A DNA stretch of 47,108 bases. Source: Bacillota bacterium (lineage in GTDB: Bacteria; Bacillota; Dehalobacteriia; UBA4068; UBA4997). A model generated the notes under the pieces. The model saw nothing but the letters and a program-made list of their open reading frames with translations, was not told the origin of the DNA and made no database searches. The stretch spans positions 1 through 47,108 of the forward strand of contig JAETTP010000014.1 of NCBI GenBank assembly GCA_021769035.1. The letters run 5' to 3'. Shown here piece after piece: positions 41,468 to 47,108 of this stretch; the stretch's first letter is position 1, and each line of letters opens with the position of its first letter. Position numbers and translations under genes: made by a program.

Positions 41468-42706
41468 TTAGTAAATCCGCTTCACCGCAAAGCCCTCGTC
41501 CTGCAAGGCCTCCAGAACCTCCTGAATATGCAGGTGGCCGTTGGTTTCCACCGTCACCTCCAGCACCACCTTGTTGGAATAGCGGTCAATCGCCTTAAAT
41601 TGATCATGCTCCAGCTCGATAACGTTGGCGTTGTGCTCTGCCAACAGCTGCGCCACCTTAGCCAGCTGCCAGGGCTTATCCGGCAGCTCCACGGAGAAAC
41701 ACATAATCCGGCCGCGGCTAATCATACCCTGATTGATAATGGAGGAAATTGTCACCATGTCAATGTTGCCGCCGGAAAGCGGGCAGATGATTTTTTTGCC
41801 GGGCTGGGCGCGCTTTTTCACGGCGGCCAGCGGGATAACGCCGGCGGTTTCCACAACCAGCTTTTCCTTTTCCAGGGTCAGCAAAAAAGCCTCCATAATA
41901 TCCTTTTCTGTCACCGTCACAATATCGTCCAGATAGCGAGCGCACAAAGCATAGGTGAGTTCGCCCGGGCGGCGCACCGCCACGCCCTCCGCACAGGTTT
42001 TCAGGGTTTCCAGGGTGCTGGGGCGGCCTTGCTCAATGGAGCGCTTCATAGACATCGCCCCAACCGGCTCCAAGCCAATCACCTTGATTTTGGGATTTTT
42101 CTCCTTGGCTGCCATAGCAATGCCCGCCGCCAGGCCGCCGCCGCCAATCGGCACCAAAATTTCATCAGCCTCCGGCAGCTCCGCCAAAGCCTCCAGCGCA
42201 ATGGTGCCCTGGCCGCAAATCACCTCGTAGTCCTCAAAAGGGTGAATAAAGGTGTAGCCGTACTCCTCTGCCAGCTGCACTGCCTTTTCATAGGCCTCGT
42301 CGAACACATCGCCGCTGATTACCACATCAGCCCCCAGGTTCTTGGTGGCCTCCACCTTCAAAAGCGGCGTCACGTTGGGCATCACAATCGTTGCCTTAAC
42401 GCCCTTTTGGCGGGCAGAAAGCGCGCAGCCCTGGGCGTGGTTGCCGGCAGAAGCCGCAATAATTCCCCTGGCGCTCTCCTCCGGCGAAAGATGACTTATC
42501 TTGTTGTATGCGCCGCGGATTTTGAAAGAACCGGTGCGCTGCAAATTTTCCGGCTTAACGTAAACCTCGCAATTATATTCCTTACTGAAAAAGTTGCTGT
42601 AGCGCAACGGCGTCGGCAGCACAATGCCCTGCAAATTGGCCTGCGCCTGCTCCACGTCCGCCAGATGGTCCCGCTTCAGATACTCCTCAACCTGCTGTTT
42701 ATCCAT
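41468..42706 (-). CDS. ilvA: Threonine ammonia-lyase
   Basis: 412 residues, PLP fold type II. Schiff-base Lys 62 in TGSFKIRGAYN, SAGNHAQGCALSA, GGGGLAAGIAMAA (PLP phosphate loop), and a C-terminal ACT domain with SVELPDKPWQLAKVAQLLAE. Deaminates threonine to 2-oxobutyrate. The short form with one ACT domain is mostly the catabolic or moderately regulated type. Follows metG by 59 bases. Confidence 0.93.
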   Translation of the reverse strand: MDKQQVEEYLKRDHLADVEQAQANLQGIVLPTPLRYSNFFSKEYNCEVYVKPENLQRTGSFKIRGAYNKISHLSPEESARGIIAASAGNHAQGCALSARQKGVKATIVMPNVTPLLKVEATKNLGADVVISGDVFDEAYEKAVQLAEEYGYTFIHPFEDYEVICGQGTIALEALAELPEADEILVPIGGGGLAAGIAMAAKEKNPKIKVIGLEPVGAMSMKRSIEQGRPSTLETLKTCAEGVAVRRPGELTYALCARYLDDIVTVTEKDIMEAFLLTLEKEKLVVETAGVIPLAAVKKRAQPGKKIICPLSGGNIDMVTISSIINQGMISRGRIMCFSVELPDKPWQLAKVAQLLAEHNANVIELEHDQFKAIDRYSNKVVLEVTVETNGHLHIQEVLEALQDEGFAVKRIY

Positions 42707-42765
42707 AAATTATATGCCTCCACATCTATCCTAATATATAAAATTTTTATTCGCAATATTAATTA

Positions 42766-44715
42766 TCAGCGCACGCTGCCGCCCGGCCCAATCTCCGCCG
42801 GCACCTGCAACACCCGCAGATTTTCGCCGTCGCCGGCGGCCAAAATCATACCGCGGGATTCAATGCCCCGCAGCTTGGCCGGCTTCAAATTCGCCACCAG
42901 CACCAGCTGCTTGCCCACCAGCTCCTCCGGCTGATAGAACTTGGCAATGCCGCTGACCACGGTGCGCTCCTCATTGCCCAGCTTGACAGTCAGCTGCAAA
43001 AGCTTGTCCGCCTTTTTCACCTTTTCGCAGGCAATCACCTGGCAGACCCGCAAATCAATCCGCTCGAAGTCCTCAATGCTGATTTCCGGCTTAACCGGCT
43101 CCATAGCCGCAGCCTCGGCTTTCGGCAGTTCAGCCTCCGCCGGCGGTTCAGCTTGGGCCTGCTCCGCTTGGGCCGCCTCCCAGTCAATCCGGGGGAAGAG
43201 GGCCTCGCCCCGACAAATTTTGGTGCCGGCCGGGAAGCCGCCCCACTTTAAGGCCTGCCAATCCTGCCCGGCCGCCTCCGCGCTCAGGCCCAGCTGCTGC
43301 CAAACCTTGGCCGCCACATTGGGCATAACCGGGGAAATCAAAATAGTCACCTGGCGCAGCACCTCCGCCAGATTATACATCACGGTTTTCAGCTTCTCCC
43401 GCTCGCCGTTTTTGTTCAGCGTCCAGGGAGCCGTATCGTCGATATACTTGTTGGCCTTGGCCACCAGCTTCCAAACCTCGCCAATCGCGTTAGCAATATC
43501 CACCTTGTCCATATATTTAGCCATCGCTTCCGGGGTTTGGGCCGCCAGCGCCAGCAGCTCCGCGTCAAACTCCGTGCCCTCGCTACCGGGAGCCACCTCG
43601 CCGCCCAGGAATTTCTCAATCATCGCCGTGGTGCGGGAAAGTAGATTGCCATAATCATTAGCCAGGTCGATATTAATGCAGTTCACCAAAGCTTCCTCGC
43701 TGTAATTGGCGTCCATACCGTAGGCCATTTCGCGCAGCAGGAAAAAGCGAATCGCGTCAACGCCGTATTTTTCCACCAGCACCACCGGGTCCACCACATT
43801 GCCCTTGCTTTTGCTCATCTTACCGTCCTGCATCAGCAGCCAGCCGTGCGCCACCACCTTTTTAGGCAACGGCAGCCCGGCCGCCATCAGAATAATCGGC
43901 CAGATAATCGCGTGGAAACGAATAATATCCTTAGCCATCAAATGCACGTCCGCCGGCCAATATTTCTGATACTTACTATCGTCCGCCGAGCCCAGGCCCA
44001 AAGCGGAAATATAGTTCACCAGCGCGTCAAACCACACGTAAACCACGTGCTTTTCGTCAAACGGCACCTTAATGCCCCAATCAAACGTGGTGCGAGACAC
44101 GCACAAATCCTCCAACCCCTGCTTCACAAAGTTAATCATCTCGTTGCGGCGGCTTTCCGGCTGGATAAAATCCGGGTTGGCCTCGATAAACTCCAGCCAG
44201 CGGTCGGCATATTTGCTCATCTTGAAGAAGTAGCTTTCCTCCTGCGCCATTTGCACCGGCCGTCCGCAATCCGGGCAAACGTGGCCCTCCGCCAGCTGGT
44301 GCTCCGTGAAAAAGGTTTCGCACGGCGTGCAGTACCAACCGGAATATTCCGATTTATAAATATCCCCCTGCTCGTAAATCTTCTTGAACAGACTTTGCAC
44401 CACCTGCTCATGTCGCTTTTCCGTGGTGCGGATAAAATCGCTGTAATCAATATCCAAAAGCTGCCACAGCTTCTGAATCCCCTCCACAATGCCGTCCACA
44501 AAAGCCAGCGGCTTCATTCCGGCCTCCGCCGCCCGCTGCTGAATTTTCAGGCCATGCTCGTCGGTGCCCGTCAGGAAGTAAGCGTCAAAGCCCCGCTGCC
44601 GCTTGTAGCGCGTCATCGCGTCGGCCGCCACCGTGGTGTAGGCATGGCCGATATGCAGCTTATCGCTAGGATAATAAATCGGCGTGGTGATATAAAAAGT
44701 CGGCTTTTCTGTCAT
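42766..44715 (-). CDS. metG: Methionyl-tRNA synthetase
   Basis: 649 residues from ATG 44715, chosen for the GGGGGAAAGAACG ribosome site; the longer frame adds five residues. Class I synthetase: HIGH at 21-24 of DKLHIGHAYTT, KMSKSKGNV, zinc knuckles CTPCETFF and CPDCGRPV. C-terminal EMAP/Trbp tRNA-binding domain (DFERIDLRVCQVIACEKVKK, LRGIESRGMILAA). Charges tRNA-Met. Confidence 0.97.
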   Translation of the reverse strand: MTEKPTFYITTPIYYPSDKLHIGHAYTTVAADAMTRYKRQRGFDAYFLTGTDEHGLKIQQRAAEAGMKPLAFVDGIVEGIQKLWQLLDIDYSDFIRTTEKRHEQVVQSLFKKIYEQGDIYKSEYSGWYCTPCETFFTEHQLAEGHVCPDCGRPVQMAQEESYFFKMSKYADRWLEFIEANPDFIQPESRRNEMINFVKQGLEDLCVSRTTFDWGIKVPFDEKHVVYVWFDALVNYISALGLGSADDSKYQKYWPADVHLMAKDIIRFHAIIWPIILMAAGLPLPKKVVAHGWLLMQDGKMSKSKGNVVDPVVLVEKYGVDAIRFFLLREMAYGMDANYSEEALVNCINIDLANDYGNLLSRTTAMIEKFLGGEVAPGSEGTEFDAELLALAAQTPEAMAKYMDKVDIANAIGEVWKLVAKANKYIDDTAPWTLNKNGEREKLKTVMYNLAEVLRQVTILISPVMPNVAAKVWQQLGLSAEAAGQDWQALKWGGFPAGTKICRGEALFPRIDWEAAQAEQAQAEPPAEAELPKAEAAAMEPVKPEISIEDFERIDLRVCQVIACEKVKKADKLLQLTVKLGNEERTVVSGIAKFYQPEELVGKQLVLVANLKPAKLRGIESRGMILAAGDGENLRVLQVPAEIGPGGSVR

Positions 44716-44811
44716 CGTTCTTTCCCCCATTATTGCTTATATATAACTGTATATTATTCTGTAATAAATTGCGTTTTCCTCTTTTTAACCCTCACTTTCC
44801 CAGCAATTATC

Positions 44812-44854
44812 TTGACAAAGCCGCTGCCGACTGCTATAATTAAACTATCAGTTC
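44812..44854 (+). promoter_or_regulatory. Perfect promoter and operator for the TetR/nitroreductase unit
   Basis: TTGACA (44812-44817), 17 bases, TATAAT (44835-44840). Directly after is a palindrome AACT-ATC-AGTT (44843-44853), where a TetR protein would block the polymerase. The ribosome site is AAGGAGGTTG. Confidence 0.85.
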
Positions 44855-44885
44855 AATTAATTTCACGATAAGGAGGTTGAACCCA

Positions 44886-45515
44886 ATGGGACGCCGCAAA
44901 AAGGAAGCGCCCAGCGCCCACCGGGAGCACATTGCCGCCGCTGCGGCCCAGCTTTTTCAGGCCCGCGGCATCGACGGCGCTTCAATGGACGAGATTGCCC
45001 AAGCTGCCGGCTACAGCAAAGCCACTCTGTACGTTTACTTTGCCAACAAGCAGGAAATCGTCAGCCTGCTGGCTCTGCAAAGCATGCAGATGATGTACAA
45101 GTGCATTGCCCAAGCGCTGGCCCAGCCCGACAATATCCGCGATTGCTACCAGCGGCTTTGCCAAAACTTGCTGCAATATCAGGCGGAAAAACCCTTTTTT
45201 TTCCAAATGGTGTTGACAAAAATCAACGGCCTGGCAGAGGGCCAGCCCTGCCTGCCGGAAGAAAAAAGCACCTATGAGGTTGGCGAGGACATCAACCGCC
45301 TGCTGGTGGATTATCTGCTGGCCGGCGTTGCCAAGGGAGAACTGCGGCCCGACCTGAAACCGCTGCCAACCATTTTCAGCCTTTGGGGCATGCTCGGCGG
45401 CCTGATTCAGTTGGCTAACAACAAGGAACTTTATATCTCGCAGGCAATGGAGCTGCCCAAGGAGCAATTTTTGGCCTACGGCTTTCAGCTGCTTTACAGC
45501 TCTATCGCAAACTAA
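44886..45515 (+). CDS. TetR-family regulator
   Basis: 209 residues from ATG 44886. HTH MDEIAQAAGYSKATLYVYFANKQEIV is classic TetR N-domain; the helical C-terminal ligand domain is divergent, so the effector cannot be told. It is divergent from metG and 24 bases before the nitroreductase, which it probably represses along with itself. Confidence 0.92.
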   Translation: MGRRKKEAPSAHREHIAAAAAQLFQARGIDGASMDEIAQAAGYSKATLYVYFANKQEIVSLLALQSMQMMYKCIAQALAQPDNIRDCYQRLCQNLLQYQAEKPFFFQMVLTKINGLAEGQPCLPEEKSTYEVGEDINRLLVDYLLAGVAKGELRPDLKPLPTIFSLWGMLGGLIQLANNKELYISQAMELPKEQFLAYGFQLLYSSIAN

Positions 45516-45539
45516 AAACAACAGAAAGGATTTACTGCT

Positions 45540-46205
45540 ATGGAACTTTTAGAAGCTATTGAAAAACGTCACTCCGTCCGCTCCTACACGGAACAGGAAA
45601 TTGCCGACCCCACCAAAAGCACCTTGCAGGCTTACATTGATAATTGCAATCAGGAAAGCGGCCTGCATTGCCGCCTGATCCTCAACGAGCCGCAGGCATT
45701 TGCCTGCCGCCTGGCGCGTTATGGCAAATTTTCCGGCGTACGCAATTATATCGCTATGATTGGCCCCAACACCGCGGATTTGGCCGAAAAATGCGGCTAC
45801 TACGGCGAAAAAATCGTCTTAAAGGCCCAACAGCTAGGCCTGAACACCTGCTGGGTAGGGCTTACCTACAGCAAGATAAAAAGCGTGCTGCAAATTGCCC
45901 CCGGCGATAAGCTCTGCCTGGTGATTGCCATTGGCTACGGCGCCACGCAGGGAGTCGCCCACAAGGTCAAGCAGCCGCAGCAAGTTGCCCAAGCCGCCCA
46001 GCCCGCGCCGGACTGGTTTCAAAAGGGCGTAAAGGCCGCGCTGCTGGCACCGACGGCCGTAAACCAGCAAAAATTTATGTTCACCCTAAACGGCAACCAA
46101 GTTACCGCCAAAGCCGGCCTGGGTTTTTACAGCAAGGTTGATTTGGGCATTGTCAAGCTGCATTTTGAAATCGGCGCCGGCCCGGAAAATTTCACCTGGG
46201 CTTAA
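45540..46205 (+). CDS. Nitroreductase family protein (TM1586 type)
   Basis: 221 residues. The N-terminal IEKRHSVRSYTEQEI is the FMN-binding start; YYGEKIVLKAQQLGLNTCWV and a C-terminal DWFQKGVKAALLAPTAVNQQ follow the TM1586 subgroup (Pfam PF14512), a fused two-half nitroreductase. FMN enzyme reducing nitro or quinone compounds; true substrate unknown. Controlled together with the TetR gene upstream. Confidence 0.88.
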   Translation: MELLEAIEKRHSVRSYTEQEIADPTKSTLQAYIDNCNQESGLHCRLILNEPQAFACRLARYGKFSGVRNYIAMIGPNTADLAEKCGYYGEKIVLKAQQLGLNTCWVGLTYSKIKSVLQIAPGDKLCLVIAIGYGATQGVAHKVKQPQQVAQAAQPAPDWFQKGVKAALLAPTAVNQQKFMFTLNGNQVTAKAGLGFYSKVDLGIVKLHFEIGAGPENFTWA

Positions 46206-46241
46206 TCCTCCGGTGACAAAACCGCACAGCGTGAAATAACG

Positions 46242-46270
46242 TTGACACCGCCCGCCCAATATGCTATTAT
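46242..46270 (+). promoter_or_regulatory. Promoter of the partial gene at the window end
   Basis: TTGACA, 17 bases, TATTAT, 34 bases before ATG 46305; no terminator separates it from the nitroreductase. Confidence 0.75.
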
Positions 46271-46304
46271 TTTTAATAGTAGGAAAAGATTGGAGGATTG
46301 CCCT

Positions 46305-47108
46305 ATGAAAATGACCTTAACCCCATTGGATTCTCCGCTTTGGGAGGTTTACCGCGGCGCGTATGGCAGTGTGCAGGAGGAGATTGCCATTCTGGCCGGG
46401 CCGGAAAAGGACGCGCCCGAAGCCCTCAGACTGCGCCGGCTGGATACCGCCGCCAAAAGCGATTTTCAGGTGGCTTTTGACAATCTATGCGAAAACCTCA
46501 GCCACCAAATGACCTTTTATGAGGCCAATTATCTGGCCCTGCCTTATCTGGCGAAGCTGCTTTCCCGCAAAATCGCGGAAAAGGATTTCCAATGGCAGGT
46601 GACAATTTTCTCGGAAATAGGCTGTTGCCTGGCCGCCGATATTCCCAACCAACGCAGCCGCGCCTTTGAGGCCGCTATGCCGCCGGAAATTCTGGCAAGC
46701 TACCGGGCCGCGGAGCAGCGCTTGCAGGATTACGCCAAAAATTTCATTCTGAACAATTTGGCAGAAATAGCCGGCCTGCCTGAATACGACCGCGAATTTT
46801 TGCTGGTTGGCCTGCTGGGCATTTTCGGCAGCCACGTTTTAGCCAGCGTTCTAATTTTATCTGACGACAACAACTGCGGCCTGGCCTGCCCCAAATGTGA
46901 ATTTTACGACGAGGAAACCTATCTTGACGACCCGCAATTTCAGGCCGCTGTGGAAACGCCGCCCACCGAGCCCTGGGACGGCCAGTCCTTTGACCGGTCG
47001 CAGGTTTGGCTGCCGGCGCTGCTGACAAAGCTGGGTGGCACTGAAAAGCTGAACCCTGACCTGCTGCCCTATTACTTTGGCAATTTCACCTGCCCGGAAT
47101 GTGGCCAC
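46305..47108 (+). CDS. Partial hypothetical protein with zinc-ribbon cysteines, possibly HEAT-like immunity family
   Basis: The frame from ATG 46305 (TGGAGGATTGCCCT) stays open to the window end, 268 residues so far. DSPLWEVYRGAYGSVQEEIA and then FDNLCENLSHQMTFYEANYL, ALPYLAKLL resemble a group of bacterial HEAT-repeat proteins of unknown or immunity-like role (WxxLRxAYGSA, LCHQGxxYxASYAAVPHL). CPKC at about 188-191 and CPEC at about 264 near the end could form a zinc site. Function unknown. Not complete, so length cannot be judged. Confidence 0.75.
   Translation, partial: MKMTLTPLDSPLWEVYRGAYGSVQEEIAILAGPEKDAPEALRLRRLDTAAKSDFQVAFDNLCENLSHQMTFYEANYLALPYLAKLLSRKIAEKDFQWQVTIFSEIGCCLAADIPNQRSRAFEAAMPPEILASYRAAEQRLQDYAKNFILNNLAEIAGLPEYDREFLLVGLLGIFGSHVLASVLILSDDNNCGLACPKCEFYDEETYLDDPQFQAAVETPPTEPWDGQSFDRSQVWLPALLTKLGGTEKLNPDLLPYYFGNFTCPECGH

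Overview
The window looks like the chromosome of a Gram-positive-type anaerobe of the Bacillota (Clostridia or a neighbouring class). The evidence is a FabK/FabH/FabF type II fatty-acid operon, a CIRCE-controlled groESL, a ywlE-rpiB-ywlG order as in Bacillus, SLH-domain surface protein architecture, strong AGGAGG ribosome sites and sigma-A promoters. Core genes are GC-rich with GC-ending codons; the first 1 kb and a small patch near 29.4-30.0 kb are clearly AT-rich. I cannot name the genus. A small Asn/Gln-repeat gene behind a sigma-G-like promoter hints at a spore former, but that is inference.

Layout. 1-1.0 kb: wreckage of mobile DNA (tail of an IS3-family transposase, TnpW-like gene, nonsense-mutated TnpX-like serine recombinase start, truncated secreted protein). 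1.35-1.51 kb: tRNA-Arg and tRNA-Gly. 1.6-4.8 kb: rdgB with a structured leader, the Asn/Gln-repeat gene, a GIY-YIG-like gene, hpt, a membrane-anchored protein. 4.8-7.6 kb: one operon, TfoX C-terminal protein, ucpA-like dehydrogenase, zinc-ribbon protein and PD-(D/E)XK nuclease. 7.7-15.3 kb: one-strand block with an SLH/transglutaminase surface protein, a chemoreceptor, a TAXI solute-binding lipoprotein, GltS and a small acidic protein.

15.5-19.4 kb (plus strand): ywlE, rpiB, ywlG, DUF1836 gene, stand-alone AICAR transformylase and a RelBE-like toxin-antitoxin pair. 19.6-19.95 kb (minus): a cobalamin riboswitch with a consensus promoter and terminator but no recognisable gene behind it. 20.0-27.6 kb (minus): the fatty-acid operon acpP-fabH-fabK-(fabK-like)-fabD-fabG-fabF-fabZ-marR, probably self-regulated through AT-rich repeats next to its promoter. 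27.7-30.1 kb: cysE, an orphan FtsE-like ATPase with a degenerate signature motif, a divergent XRE regulator pair with palindromic operators and a likely small RNA.

30.2-36.4 kb (plus): CIRCE-groES-groEL, four 75-bp tandem repeats ahead of the groESL terminator, carD, pnp and a sensor-only membrane protein. 36.4-47.1 kb: glucokinase, phosphoglucomutase-type mutase, MazF toxin with a 37-residue acidic protein directly after it, a serpin lipoprotein, ilvA, metG, a TetR/nitroreductase pair and a partial zinc-ribbon protein running off the end.

Most of this is housekeeping. The parts that stand out are the orphan B12 riboswitch, the Asn/Gln-repeat mini-protein, the small RNA candidate upstream of groES, the 75-bp repeats, the zinc-ribbon/nuclease pair, and the TAXI protein placed with GltS and a chemoreceptor instead of with a TRAP permease.
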